From Burkholderia seminalis DSM 23518 (GTDB lineage: Bacteria > Pseudomonadota > Gammaproteobacteria > Burkholderiales > Burkholderiaceae): DNA of 53,257 nt. Below, piece after piece: positions 7,935 through 17,528 of the stretch. Made by a program: the position numbers and the translations under genes. A model generated the notes under the pieces. That model was not told the origin of the DNA. It saw only the letters and a program-made list of their open reading frames with translations, and did not search any database. Location: positions 1 through 53,257 of the forward strand of contig NZ_CADFDK010000023.1 of the NCBI RefSeq assembly GCF_902832885.1, written 5' to 3'. Positions within the stretch are counted from its first letter, which is position 1. Each line of letters begins with the position of its first letter.

Positions 7935-8180
7935 ACATTCTCGGCCCGGGGTTGCTCATTGTTGGGGAGATTGGCTATCTGCCACTCTCGAGCGATCAGG
8001 CTACCCACTACTTCCACATCGTCGCTAAAATCAACGCTACGAGCGCAGTCCAATGATCCTGACCAGCAACCTGCCGACGAGGACTTCGGTGGCAAGCACC
8101 ACTCCGATTGCAGCAATGCTCGACCGCATCCCTCACCACGCTACAAATTATGGCTCGAAGATACATACAAGAAACTGACG
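7935..8180 (+). pseudogene. istB: IstB ATPase remnant (IS21 family)
   Basis: Fragments in shifted frames match IstB: PGLLIVGEIGYLPLSSDQAT (the Walker B region, usually VDEIGYLP), HYFHIVAK, MILTSNLPTEDFGG and AMLDRIPHHATNYG. At least two frameshifts are needed to join them. It is on the opposite strand to the istB fragment at 3505 and comes from a different insertion. Confidence 0.65.
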
Positions 8181-8302
8181 AGTCCATTACGCCAATTTTG
8201 GATTGGTATGAATTATCCAAGTCTCAAACTGGTAATTTCGACAGCTAGCGTACAAGGTTACGATGCTTTAATCTCAAATTGCTCTTGAAGCACCCAAGCC
8301 TG

Positions 8303-8356
8303 TCCCGCCCTTGCTTCTGCTAATGTTGCGGAAACAAGCCGGCGGGATTTTTTTAT
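8303..8356 (+). terminator. Candidate intrinsic terminator
   Basis: TCCCGCC-CTTGCTTC pairs with GAAACAAG-CC-GGCGGGA (one small bulge and a mismatch) around a 13-base loop, followed by seven T residues. The gene it once served is not evident; only decayed transposon DNA lies upstream. Confidence 0.5.
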
Positions 8357-9240
8357 TTGGATCCATTCTTAAAATATTGTCTCAGGTAAACGCGACAAGC
8401 AGCGGAGTGACGGCCAATATACGAATACGCCTCATGGCGCTGTTGCATATGTATGCCATGAGGACGACGGAGTGCCTCTATTTAGATCTCTGACGATGCG
8501 GACTGACGTTTGCCCAACGGCGTTGTGATTGATCTGGAGTGCTCGGTCCAGGACGCCGCCATGGCCAAAGCAACAATCGTCGCGTTGGGAGCGAGTTGAC
8601 GCTCCACCGCGACAACGATCTGCGGATCTATCTGCAATGCCAGTCGATCGACATCCCCCGGACCGCATCCGCCTGTGACGACGGTCGAACAGTCGATGCA
8701 GTTCGATCCACCGGCACAAGCCATCTTTGAAACCCACACCCTGGAAGGGTGTCGCATAGGCTGCCTCTCTATGATCGGCTCGGATTCTGGCTGATGCCGA
8801 ATCGCCGCGAGTTCCGAGCGGCCCCGTCACCAGCAGGCGGTGATCGAGCTCACGGGCAACCGAATCCACTTGCTGCTCGACGGCGTCGATCACGACGCAT
8901 TTCATCGGTTTCCGACACGACAGTACCGTTTCACGAGTTGAGGATCGGTATCGCGGACGTTGGTTGTGGATTCAATCCGTCGATGCAACGAATTGACGAT
9001 AGAGGCGGCAAAGAGGGTACCACCGCGGTTCGTCGTCCAAGAACGCGGCGTACAGCTTCAAGACGCTCACGGGTCCGTGCTCACAGCACAACGTACTTGA
9101 TATTCATGTCCTTGAAGTTGCCGTCCAAGTGGACGAGCTCAACAGCTGGACCGCGCTCGCCCGCGGTCCATCCATTTCGTCTGAGATCGCGAACAAAGGC
9201 ACCACTTCGTCTCCATGCCTGATTTATTCAACAGCGTCGT
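8357..9240. other. Decayed region without a recognisable gene
   Basis: The minus strand has two overlapping frames (8905 leftwards, MKCVVIDAVEQQVDSVAREL; 8757 leftwards, GDVDRLALQIDPQIVVAVER) that look like one shifted reading frame of a former protein, but I do not recognise the family. A copy of the motif GATTCAAYCCGTCGATGCAAC lies at 8969-8989. No intact gene is supported. Confidence 0.4.
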
Positions 9241-9576
9241 TCACTTACCCTGATTTACCATGGCAAACATTGCCGCCTGAACGACCAGATCGGAGGGAAC
9301 CCAAGTATCTTTTGACGGATTCCGCGAGCGTGAGCGTGATTTAACAAGCTTCTCTCGATGAACTCCTGCCTTATAAATCCGAGCCTGGTTAACTGACGAA
9401 AACCCACAAACGTGTATTTCGCCTCGATCAATCAGTCTCAGCAATATTCGCCGCATCTGCCCAATGCTAGCTGACACCTCAGCGCAAATCTCAGATGCAG
9501 TTCGCATTTTTTTATCGGCCATCAATTCTATCACGACACTTTCAAGATAATCCCCGCTAAATCGTGGCGCCATCAT
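9241..9576 (-). CDS. Small helix-turn-helix-like protein of unknown function
   Basis: 111 residues, start MMAPRFSGDYLESVVIELMA, with a GGGGGTGAG ribosome-binding site immediately upstream, much like that of the adhesin gene. Residues about 20-65 (KKMRTASEICAEVSASIGQM, LLRLIDRGEIHVCGF) have the pattern of a winged helix-turn-helix: a helix pair, then a recognition helix and a short hairpin. The basic C-terminus (KSRSRSRNPSK) would suit DNA binding. It lies leftward of the fimbrial operon on the same strand, 345 bp downstream of the adhesin gene, so it could be a regulator of neighbouring surface genes; this is inference from location only. Confidence 0.55.
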   Translation of the reverse strand: MMAPRFSGDYLESVVIELMADKKMRTASEICAEVSASIGQMRRILLRLIDRGEIHVCGFSSVNQARIYKAGVHREKLVKSRSRSRNPSKDTWVPSDLVVQAAMFAMVNQGK

Positions 9577-9921
9577 GACTCACCCCCAAATCACTCTTCC
9601 ATGAATTTACACGTATGCGAGCAATCGCGAAGCAACATATTCTCTATACAAAAACACGCTCACCTACTCTCAGCGACATATTCGCGAGACGAGCGCACCC
9701 AAAAAAATCATCAATCACTTCGCTACTCAAGGCCCATGTGCCGTTGAATACGCCCCTCCAAACGCATCTGGCGATTACGACACGGCGACCGATTCACCCC
9801 AAGGCAACACAATCATGCGCCAACCCGCTCACACGGGAAATAAATACCGGAACGCATTCAGTTTCACATTCTATGCAGCAGGGCCCATCGCTATCTCAAT
9901 TGAGAAATACGCACCCCAGAT
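9577..9921. other. Intergenic region
   Basis: Between the fimbrial adhesin stop and the small regulator-like gene. A plus-strand ORF of 107 codons crosses it but is low in complexity and lacks a ribosome-binding site. No terminator hairpin was found by eye. Confidence 0.4.
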
Positions 9922-11025
9922 CTAATAATAGCTCATAGTGAACGTCATCAATGTATTGGCTAAGCCCGGCGTCACCGGGGCACTAGTCTGATAGTACCGA
10001 GCCCGGAAAGGAATTGTATAATTACCCCCAGATGCCGAATTGTATCCATTGAAAACTACCGGATTACCCAGTGGAACAGGGTTTCCAGAGCCATCGAGCA
10101 ATTGCACCCCGATACCACCTGCGGTGGATGATGAGTCGAGTGCAACAACGGAGTTCGCAGCATTAACGATGGTCGTGACGGCATCAATTTCATAGTCCAC
10201 CTCGCTCATACCGGCCGGACAATTAGTCAACGCTATATTGAATCCCACCGATGAACTGACGGAATTAACCCCTGTGAATTCAGAACTCATGTGCGTACCG
10301 AGAGCAACAGGAATATTGTTCGGGGTAGTACACGATGCCACGTTGAACGTCGGGTTGCCAACCGCGAAGACGTTTAATTGATTGGATACCGTTGATACCG
10401 GCCGTTCTGATATTGCGACATTGGCGATCGGACCGGACCACGTAACCATGCCCGGTGTAATCGGTCCTGTCTTCACGAACGCAAAGTTCATGCTTACGCC
10501 AAACACTACATTGCTGAACCCGCCTGAGCGGGAATAGGTACCACCAAAATTCCACCCAGTTGTACCGATAGCGTACTTGATGGGATACCATGCGGTACCC
10601 ACGTAGCTATTGATCGCCATAATGACACCCACACCCGCGAGATTCGTATTAAATACTTCATATGTGAGCCCCGCCTCGGTGTACGTTTGCCCGGAATCTA
10701 CCAATGCAGCCTGATAGATCGGGCCCAAAAACGCGTTGGTCGTTTCAGAACATGTCCATACATTTTGATTCTGCTGAACACCGATAAACGGCGTGATTCG
10801 AGTTCCAACCGGCGTATCACGCGGCACTGTATAGTGTCCATTCGGAACATTAAAGCTAAGTGCCCCACCACTATGTGAACAGTTGAAACTGGCAAAAGCA
10901 GGTTCACAAAACATCGCGCATAGCGCCAATAGCACTGCGCATATGTTTTGTGCCGCATTTCTGCAGCCCAACCATCTGTAATTGATCACCAGCGAAAAAA
11001 ATTCCGTTCGATTCACAAGTTTCAT
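9922..11025 (-). CDS. Chaperone-usher fimbrial tip adhesin
   Basis: 367 residues, about twice the length of a fimbrial subunit, as expected for a two-domain FimH-like tip adhesin: an N-terminal receptor-binding domain and a C-terminal pilin domain. A hydrophobic signal segment (NICAVLLALCAMFCEPAFA) precedes the mature start SFNCSHSGGALSFN. The C-terminal pilin domain begins near ASCTTPNNIPVALGTHMSSE and ends with the donor-strand motif LMTFTMSYY (alternating hydrophobics with the penultimate Tyr), recognised by the chaperone. It overlaps the usher stop by four bases (ATGA), so the two are translationally coupled. Its ligand cannot be predicted. Confidence 0.85.
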   Translation of the reverse strand: MKLVNRTEFFSLVINYRWLGCRNAAQNICAVLLALCAMFCEPAFASFNCSHSGGALSFNVPNGHYTVPRDTPVGTRITPFIGVQQNQNVWTCSETTNAFLGPIYQAALVDSGQTYTEAGLTYEVFNTNLAGVGVIMAINSYVGTAWYPIKYAIGTTGWNFGGTYSRSGGFSNVVFGVSMNFAFVKTGPITPGMVTWSGPIANVAISERPVSTVSNQLNVFAVGNPTFNVASCTTPNNIPVALGTHMSSEFTGVNSVSSSVGFNIALTNCPAGMSEVDYEIDAVTTIVNAANSVVALDSSSTAGGIGVQLLDGSGNPVPLGNPVVFNGYNSASGGNYTIPFRARYYQTSAPVTPGLANTLMTFTMSYY

Positions 11026-13580
11026 TTGCAGACCATTCCTTTCGCCGAATATAGCGTCGAGCCTGCGACAGGCTTGTCAGGCAAGTTATATGTAACAGAA
11101 CAGCGCTCGGATGGTGCATCGCCCCACTTCACTACCAGCTCACCCGTATTGGTGTAAAGCTTACGGGCAATAATCCGTCCAGACTGCGTCACGATACCAA
11201 CACTCTGCCCATTACCATCCAATACATCGGCACCAAAAGGTAGCGGCTTCCCATCTACAGTGTGAGTTTCGAAGACTGCGGTATGCCCGACATTCTCAGT
11301 GACAAATTTCATTCGCACGATCGCGCCGGCAGTCGGTGCAACATGCTGCTCGGTCGCCTTGAGCTCAACCTGTATCGGTAGTCCCTTGGGATCGATTTCA
11401 ATCGCGTTGCTTGCAAACGGCGTCAGACTCGACACAAGTGTGTGCCCCCACCGATCGATACGTAGACCGCTGCCATTGGCAATGCGCGCGCCGACGGCAT
11501 CCTTCGCTTCTACGATCGCCATGGTCTCGCCCATGCTGGGCGTAAAGACTATCCCGTCTGAATATGCAACGATCCCGCCGGAAAGACCGGCTCCCACCTG
11601 GTTGTATGTGCGACTCGTGCTAGCATTAGCGGTAACCGTTGTCACGGGCGACAAATATGAGACGTTGCTGCCCACACTGGTATTCGCTCGAGAGCCATTT
11701 CCACCGCTTTGATCCGCACGCAGCCCGTATGTGAATGCATTATCCACGCCCAAGGAACCGGTGACCGATTGCTGAAGATCAAAGCCGCCGTGCGTATCAC
11801 GCTGCAAACTTGTCGTCGAATACGGTGCGTGTGACCCGATCCCAAGCGGGATACCGACATTAATGAGGAACCGGTTGTCCCACCGTGATGCCGTCAAATC
11901 GAATTGGCGTGACGCGGATATCCCATACGTTATACGTCGAAAACTGTTATTGTAACCAATTTGAAATTGAGTATTTGTGCCGGAGCGATTCCAGTAATTC
12001 TGTGTGCTTCCTGACAGATAGAACGACCCATATCCTTGCGGTAACGGCTGACTCATCGTCAGTTGTAGTCGATTTCGCTGGATCCCCGTTAATGCAGCGT
12101 TTGATGTGTTGTTTTCGGCGTTGCTCAATGCCAAGGCATCAGTCAGACTGAGGTATCCGCTACTCGAATACCGGTAAGCAGCCAGAGCAAAATTGGTACC
12201 GGTCATCTCGAGGAGTTTGCTATATGCGAGGCGAATACTTGATCCATTCCGATCGCCCTGTCCTGGCAGGCGCGCCCAAGCTTGCGTCACATCCAGTCCG
12301 AACGCACCAACGCGCGTGTTCAACGCAACGCCAATCGCCGCAGATACATAGTCTTGAGCTGACAATACTCCACCGTACGCGGTGAGCAGGTTCGTCAAGC
12401 CGTGCTGAACAGTGGCCTGAAACATTAATGGACTGCGCACGGCGCCGGTGCTGCGATATTGCCCAGCCGTGACCTCGTAGCGTGTCACTCCGGGACGCAG
12501 AGCGTTGACAGCAGCCGCATATGGAACTTGGGAAATATGCACACTGCCATCCGCCTCGGTTACCACGACCTCGAGGTTGCCACCGTAGCCCGTCGGATAG
12601 AGATCGTCGATGACAAACGCACCAGGAGCAACTGTCGTCTCGTAGATCACGTTTCCGTTCTGACGCACCTGGACCCGCGCACTCGTGTTGGCTATGCCGT
12701 GAATTGTCGGTGCATAACCTCGCTGAGAATCGGGATACATTCTGTCGTCACTACCAAGTTGAATACCCCGAAAACCCACACTATCGAATACGACTCCATC
12801 GGTAAATGCATCACCCGCCGTGAATCGACTCCTCAGATCAGCAAAGCTTCTTTCCAAATATGTCTGGATAATCTGATAATGACTTCCATATCGACTCTCA
12901 TAGCCCAGATTACCCAGATGTCTAAAGCGCCACGCCCCAAAATTGAACCCAGCGTTCAAGCCTAAATATCCAGATGTTGCCGATTGACCCTGCGACGAAA
13001 AGCTATAAGCGTTGAAGTTATACTGCAGCCGAGCCGCTGTAATCCCGTTATCCCAGTATTGGGGATCGACGTACCCTCGTGCGCTACGGACGAGCGACGC
13101 CTGCGGTAAGCTTATATCAAGCCGCTGCTCTCCCGAATCGAACTCCGCTACCGCCGCGGGTACCAAGTCAGGCAATGGTGCGCACCCCTGTGCAGCCAGG
13201 CGAGCCAACGCGTCGACCGACAACTTCGTCAAGTCAACACCCATGCGCTCTAGCAGGGGCCGATCAAAGCAGGCTTGAGCATTGAGCGCACTACCCTCGC
13301 CGGCGCGCATGAGTACTTCTGCACGACCGAACCAAACCTGGTTGAAATACAAGTCTGCACGGTAAGTTCCTGGAAGGACGACATTGCCTTTGTTAAAGCG
13401 GCTCACGTCGACGCGAACGCCCTCCATGGGATGCAAAAGTTGATCATTGAAATCAACCTCTGCTGTCGAAACCGTCGATCCCATCGACGCACCGCTTGCT
13501 GTCAAATGAATGGATACCAACACGCCAAGCAGAGCAGCATTAAGCGCTTTTAATTTAATGGAGGGCGAACGCAATAGCAT
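11022..13580 (-). CDS. Outer-membrane fimbrial usher (FimD/PapC family)
   Basis: 852 residues, the normal usher length. It has a signal peptide (LNAALLGVLVSIHLTASGAS) and the N-terminal chaperone-binding domain (VDFNDQLLHPMEGVRVDVSR, GTYRADLYFNQVWFGRAEVL). The usher barrel signatures follow, such as GVVFDSVGFRGIQLGSDDRM and DLYPTGYGGNLEVVVTEADG, and the C-terminal domain ends ERCSVTYNLPDKP with a conserved Cys. The protein forms the outer-membrane pore that receives chaperone-subunit complexes and assembles the fibre. It lies between the chaperone (72 bp upstream) and the tip adhesin (4-bp overlap). Confidence 0.95.
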   Translation of the reverse strand: MLLRSPSIKLKALNAALLGVLVSIHLTASGASMGSTVSTAEVDFNDQLLHPMEGVRVDVSRFNKGNVVLPGTYRADLYFNQVWFGRAEVLMRAGEGSALNAQACFDRPLLERMGVDLTKLSVDALARLAAQGCAPLPDLVPAAVAEFDSGEQRLDISLPQASLVRSARGYVDPQYWDNGITAARLQYNFNAYSFSSQGQSATSGYLGLNAGFNFGAWRFRHLGNLGYESRYGSHYQIIQTYLERSFADLRSRFTAGDAFTDGVVFDSVGFRGIQLGSDDRMYPDSQRGYAPTIHGIANTSARVQVRQNGNVIYETTVAPGAFVIDDLYPTGYGGNLEVVVTEADGSVHISQVPYAAAVNALRPGVTRYEVTAGQYRSTGAVRSPLMFQATVQHGLTNLLTAYGGVLSAQDYVSAAIGVALNTRVGAFGLDVTQAWARLPGQGDRNGSSIRLAYSKLLEMTGTNFALAAYRYSSSGYLSLTDALALSNAENNTSNAALTGIQRNRLQLTMSQPLPQGYGSFYLSGSTQNYWNRSGTNTQFQIGYNNSFRRITYGISASRQFDLTASRWDNRFLINVGIPLGIGSHAPYSTTSLQRDTHGGFDLQQSVTGSLGVDNAFTYGLRADQSGGNGSRANTSVGSNVSYLSPVTTVTANASTSRTYNQVGAGLSGGIVAYSDGIVFTPSMGETMAIVEAKDAVGARIANGSGLRIDRWGHTLVSSLTPFASNAIEIDPKGLPIQVELKATEQHVAPTAGAIVRMKFVTENVGHTAVFETHTVDGKPLPFGADVLDGNGQSVGIVTQSGRIIARKLYTNTGELVVKWGDAPSERCSVTYNLPDKPVAGSTLYSAKGMVCK

Positions 13581-13652
13581 TTGATGGCACCGCGCAAATT
13601 TAAGGCGTACGTAACGCTAAAGAAATTTAGCGCAGCACATGGATCATTTATA

Positions 13653-14432
13653 TTATTTCGACGTGGAAGACGTCGATTCGTTGACGTCGACATCTCCTTC
13701 CGTCGGGCCGCCGAAATCATTGATTGCCCGATAATGCAACCGAATTGGTTGACCGGAAGGAATCTCACCAACGAGAGGAAAAATCTTGGTACTTTCTGGA
13801 TCGATCATCCCGCCGTCGGCGACATGAGAAGCTTTCCCGTTTCTCGTCACGCCCAATTCAGAAATCGATACATGAAACGCGGTCGAATTTTTCGCCTCAA
13901 CTGCGTAACGATTGCCCTCTTTCATCAATCGCCATTGCACCTTGGCTGGAGCGTCAGCAGCGTTCCCGACGAGACCCGAAGGTCGGTAAAACAGTTTAAT
14001 TCTGGTTCGAAACGCCAATTGAAGATGGTTGATACTCGCTTCGTCGCCCGACGGTTTTGGCGGCACTTCCACGACATTTAACCAAAACACAGATTCCTTA
14101 TCTCCGGGGAGCGAATCCCCTGTATAAAGTATCCGAAGCGTCTGCGCCTTATTGGGATCCAATCGGGCGAACGGCGGTGTCACCGTGAACGGTGGAGGCG
14201 CTACATCTGCGGGCGCCATCGAGGCCTTGCCGTCATCGATCCAAGTTTGAAGCAATGTAGGCTTGTCGCATTCGTTACTACTGATCTTGACGGTAACCTC
14301 GGACTCGCCCTGAACGTATATCAAGCGCGTTGCCCCGATAACGACACACGCTGTTGCAGCATTCGTGAGGAAAAAGGAGATTGCGACCCCCGCTGCAATA
14401 ACGCAGGCTCGTCCGAACAATGTCTTCATCAT
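13653..14432 (-). CDS. Periplasmic fimbrial chaperone (PapD family)
   Basis: 259 residues. Start set at ATG 14432; the longer ORF begins with TTG. Signal peptide: RACVIAAGVAISFFLTNAATA. The PapD-type first domain is seen in GATRLIYVQGESEVTVKISS, TLLQTWIDDG and FTVTPPFARLDPNKAQTLRI, followed by ESVFWLNVVEVPPKP, the conserved strand of the family. The second domain carries RTRIKLFYRPSGL. It would cap subunits in the periplasm by donor-strand complementation and deliver them to the usher next to it. The Ser/Thr/Asp-rich tail (DVDVNESTSSTSK) is slightly unusual. Confidence 0.93.
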   Translation of the reverse strand: MMKTLFGRACVIAAGVAISFFLTNAATACVVIGATRLIYVQGESEVTVKISSNECDKPTLLQTWIDDGKASMAPADVAPPPFTVTPPFARLDPNKAQTLRILYTGDSLPGDKESVFWLNVVEVPPKPSGDEASINHLQLAFRTRIKLFYRPSGLVGNAADAPAKVQWRLMKEGNRYAVEAKNSTAFHVSISELGVTRNGKASHVADGGMIDPESTKIFPLVGEIPSGQPIRLHYRAINDFGGPTEGDVDVNESTSSTSK

Positions 14433-14506
14433 AGGTAACAAGATAAGCGGTTCAGAGAAGCGGAGCGACGATGGTGTCGCCCGCCTCCCATTAAGGTGCT
14501 TACGAT

Positions 14507-15046
14507 TTAGTTGTAAGCCAGCGTGTACATCACGCTCGTGGTGACGTTACCCGTGCCGGAAGCACCATTTACAGCGACATATTGCACGTAGTATTGCAGA
14601 TTGGCGGATCCAGAATTAATCGCAACGGCCTTGGAGTTTTGATTAGCATCCGCATAGCCAGCGTTAATCTGACTGAAGTCTCCATTCAGCAAACCGAGCT
14701 CGAGATTGGTCACGCCAGTGCCGCTCAGATAACCAGTCGACAAATCAGTCGTCGGGCCCGGTTCAAAATATACGTGGACGTTACCCGAATTGGGTGTGCA
14801 GTTTGTCAGAGAGATCTCGAACGGCGTACGACCTGCCGTTTTACCCGCGCTCGACAAGCTCGAGGTGGAGACGGTCGGCAGCGTGACCGTAAAATTACTC
14901 GAACCGGTTCCGTTTCCGTTGATCGTGCAGGTTTGAGCGGTAATTTGACCGTTGAACGTAATCGTACCGTCAGCGGCAAATGCGCCGTGAGACGCGACGA
15001 CAAGGCCCGCCGTAGCCAGACCAGCAAGCAATTTCCCCAATTTCAT
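14507..15046 (-). CDS. Major fimbrial subunit (type 1 fimbrial family)
   Basis: 179 residues, typical for FimA-like subunits. Signal peptide LLAGLATAGLVVASHGAFA with cleavage before ADGTITFNGQ. The two family cysteines are in AQTCTINGNG and LTNCTPNSG, and the C-terminal chaperone-recognition strand is TSVMYTLAYN. An AGGA ribosome-binding site lies 7 bases before the ATG. It is the first gene of the operon subunit-chaperone-usher-adhesin, with a 600-bp AT-rich leader upstream, which fits a strongly transcribed main subunit. Confidence 0.93.
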   Translation of the reverse strand: MKLGKLLAGLATAGLVVASHGAFAADGTITFNGQITAQTCTINGNGTGSSNFTVTLPTVSTSSLSSAGKTAGRTPFEISLTNCTPNSGNVHVYFEPGPTTDLSTGYLSGTGVTNLELGLLNGDFSQINAGYADANQNSKAVAINSGSANLQYYVQYVAVNGASGTGNVTTSVMYTLAYN

Positions 15047-15662
15047 ACGTATTCCTAATTAATTAAATTAAAATTTGTGACATTTTACTTGCCACACCTT
15101 TGCGCCCATCACGAATGACGTAACGATCGCGCACCGCCTTTCACCCGTCTTTTCGCCACATCGATACACTCAGCGAATCGAACAGACAAATGAAAAACAA
15201 CTCCGAGAAATTTCCTTATCGGATTCTTATCGATGCATCATGACAGCCGAGATAAACCACAACATTACCACAGTAGAGTTTTGCTTCAAATCTGTTGAAG
15301 TAAAACTAAGCCCATGACGTTGCGAATTTCCCACATAGATAAAAACCGTTCAGAATTGTCAATTACCCTTAAATGCGAAATTCAATTTAATCGCAATTCG
15401 GACGATTTATAAACAACGCTTCACTCCGAGGATTTTCATAAAATCCAACCACACTCCACCACATAGCGGACACACCAGAAGAAACATATGCGAGCGGCAT
15501 CACCAGTTGTGCCAATCGACAATTCCGGTCAATCGCAATTCTCACGAAGATCACCGATCCACTTTGATGCCTGGATTAGATATCAATCTAATTTAGTTAA
15601 TTTTAATTTCAATAGCCACAACGGATACTAAAACTCCCTGTCAACCCAAATCACCGTTATCC
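15047..15662 (-). promoter_or_regulatory. AT-rich leader of the fimbrial operon
   Basis: 616 bp without a gene between the type IV pilus operon and the fimbrial operon, visibly richer in A and T than the coding DNA. On the minus strand a sigma-70-like TTGACA at 15362-15357 is followed 16-17 bases later by the weak -10 candidates ATCTAT/TCTATG. The rest shows no clear operator. The AT content would make it a natural target for the H-NS-like protein at 32504; that link is inferred. Confidence 0.35.
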
Positions 15663-16379
15663 CTAATTCAATAATAGATAGGCCTCCAGTTCGGCGGCCT
15701 GCCCCTCTCCAGATTGTCCGTCAAAAGTTGCATTTGGCGTCAGAGACCATGGCAATACAACGCCATTAGTATCCGCCGCCAACGTCGCGTCTCTCAAACT
15801 GCCCATGTTGCCCGTCACCGTTGGATCGATGACGCTGTCAAACTGCAACGCAAGGTCCGGCGTGAGACCGCGTATATCGAGCACATTTTTTTGCACTATC
15901 ACATACGTGCCCACCGATGCACCCGGTACAGACCAATTCACCGTGGCAAAACACACCTGCATCTCGTGAGGGAAGCCGTTTCGATCTTCATATACATATT
16001 TAGTCGCATTGCCCGGACCACGACCTTGAGGGAGAGACACACCTTTCGACAACATACTATTACTCAGAAATGCGCCAGCCTGGCTGTCACACAGTACCGG
16101 CCCGCCATCAGGGCCCACAACCCGACCGATGGGATTCCCCGGATCGTCGCCTGGTTGAGCCTTGACCGCTGTCACATAACTTGTATAACTTGATACCCAT
16201 GGTTGAATAAAGTCGGTGTAGGCTTTAATGCCTTTCGCACTTCGGTACAAATTAACTCCGACGGTCGAGATCGATACGATTACTGCGATAACCACCAGCA
16301 CTACACTCAGTTCAAGCAACGAGAATCCACGCTGCCGACAAGGATTTTCGGAATAATGGTGCGAAACGCTATCATCCAT
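15663..16379 (-). CDS. Type IV prepilin, paralogue of the major pilin
   Basis: 238 residues from ATG 16379 (the ORF could also open at GTG 16382). A prepilin leader ends RQRG|FSLLELSVVLVVIAVI, with Gly at -1, Phe at +1 and Glu at +5, so it should be processed by a prepilin peptidase. The C-terminal part matches the major pilin of this operon: LPQGRGPG...KYVYEDRNGFPHEMQVCFA here versus LPAGREQG...RYVYTDTNGNPQELQVCFQ at 29191-30000. Two cysteines (VLCDS and QVCFA) could form the pilin disulfide. It is the last gene of the pilus operon and may be a second major-like pilin or a tip pilin. Confidence 0.85.
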   Translation of the reverse strand: MDDSVSHHYSENPCRQRGFSLLELSVVLVVIAVIVSISTVGVNLYRSAKGIKAYTDFIQPWVSSYTSYVTAVKAQPGDDPGNPIGRVVGPDGGPVLCDSQAGAFLSNSMLSKGVSLPQGRGPGNATKYVYEDRNGFPHEMQVCFATVNWSVPGASVGTYVIVQKNVLDIRGLTPDLALQFDSVIDPTVTGNMGSLRDATLAADTNGVVLPWSLTPNATFDGQSGEGQAAELEAYLLLN

Positions 16380-16454
16380 CACAACCTCGAATTACGGTTA
16401 TATTTCTTCAGAGCCAAATTATTTTTACTCGTCACATCTATGTTCATGTAGCCA

Positions 16455-17519
16455 CTAGGGGGTATACACACCGCCAGCCGCACTTTCCATTGCTCGATTC
16501 TGGACAGCATCGAGCTGCGCAGCCACCTGAGCTGTCAAAGCTGTCATGGCAGACATGTTTGCCGAAGCGTTGCCTTGATTGATTACATAACGCGCCAGCC
16601 TTAGCGCGTTTAGCGTTTCATAGGCTGACTCTGTAGCCAAATCAGTTGCCGCAAACCCAACCGCACCGCATTTCGATGAGTCGACCAAACAGACACCGGT
16701 CGCCGCCTGAACTTGGGCCTTTTTGACATCGACCTTCATCGGTCCACTGGTTGAAACGATAAAAATTCCATATGCCAAATCTGTATTTGCAACCTGTAGT
16801 CCAATATTTTCAAAGTTCAAATAATCTTCGAAATTTCGCAATGTTGCTGCGAATGCAGCGACAGTATTGAAGTAGCCACGTGCTGCGCTGGATACCAATG
16901 CACCGCACGCCATTCGTGCCGCAAGGTCGTCCACCGACACCGAATATCCCGGAACAATACCGAATCCACTAGAAACTGAGACGCGAGATAGGCTATATGC
17001 TAAAGCGCCGCCGGAGCCGGACGCACGCGGCCGAGTCAATGCTTCGCAAAGTCCGAGCAAATTGAAACTTCCGCCGTTCGGTCCGCTTCCCTTCAGTGGA
17101 ACAACAGATGCAGTTGGCTGATCGGACATCCGGAACTGCAAAACCCCAGGTACCGCGGTTTTACTCAGGTCAACGCTTGATCCATCACTGGCTGTGTATG
17201 CCTTGAGTGAATATGTAATACTTGCAGCCTCATAGTTTGGCAATCCAATCGTCAAGTACGGGACCTGCCCGGTCGTTGCCCCCGAGCAGTTCTCTACGCC
17301 ACCGTCATCGGTGGCGGGGCAAGGCAAGCGATCATTCAATTGCGCAAACGCGACAATAGCCTCGTCAATCCTAGTGTAAAGGTCAGTTACATTCGATACC
17401 GCGTTGCGTTGACTAGTCGCCTGCTGAATCGTGGCGAATATCGCCGTCAGTAGACCGGCCACCATGACAGCTACGGCCATATCGATTAAGCCAAAACCTC
17501 TTTGATGAATTTTATTCAT
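16455..17519 (-). CDS. Large type IV prepilin-like minor pilin (LPCP type)
   Basis: 354 residues, much larger than ordinary pilins. The leader is MNKIHQRG|FGLIDMAVAV, followed by a hydrophobic segment (VMVAGLLTAIFATIQQ); position +5 is Asp instead of Glu. A shared motif NDRLPCPATDDGGVENCSG...VPYLTIGL follows at about residues 60-93, also present in the proteins at 18711 and 25340. Further cysteines (GLCEAL, RMACGAL, GVCLVDSSKCG) suggest a disulfide-stabilised globular head. Such large pilins usually sit at the tip as initiators or adhesins. It is 9 bp downstream of the gene ending at 17529. Confidence 0.8.
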   Translation of the reverse strand: MNKIHQRGFGLIDMAVAVMVAGLLTAIFATIQQATSQRNAVSNVTDLYTRIDEAIVAFAQLNDRLPCPATDDGGVENCSGATTGQVPYLTIGLPNYEAASITYSLKAYTASDGSSVDLSKTAVPGVLQFRMSDQPTASVVPLKGSGPNGGSFNLLGLCEALTRPRASGSGGALAYSLSRVSVSSGFGIVPGYSVSVDDLAARMACGALVSSAARGYFNTVAAFAATLRNFEDYLNFENIGLQVANTDLAYGIFIVSTSGPMKVDVKKAQVQAATGVCLVDSSKCGAVGFAATDLATESAYETLNALRLARYVINQGNASANMSAMTALTAQVAAQLDAVQNRAMESAAGGVYTP

Positions 17520-17528
17520 ACCCCATCC

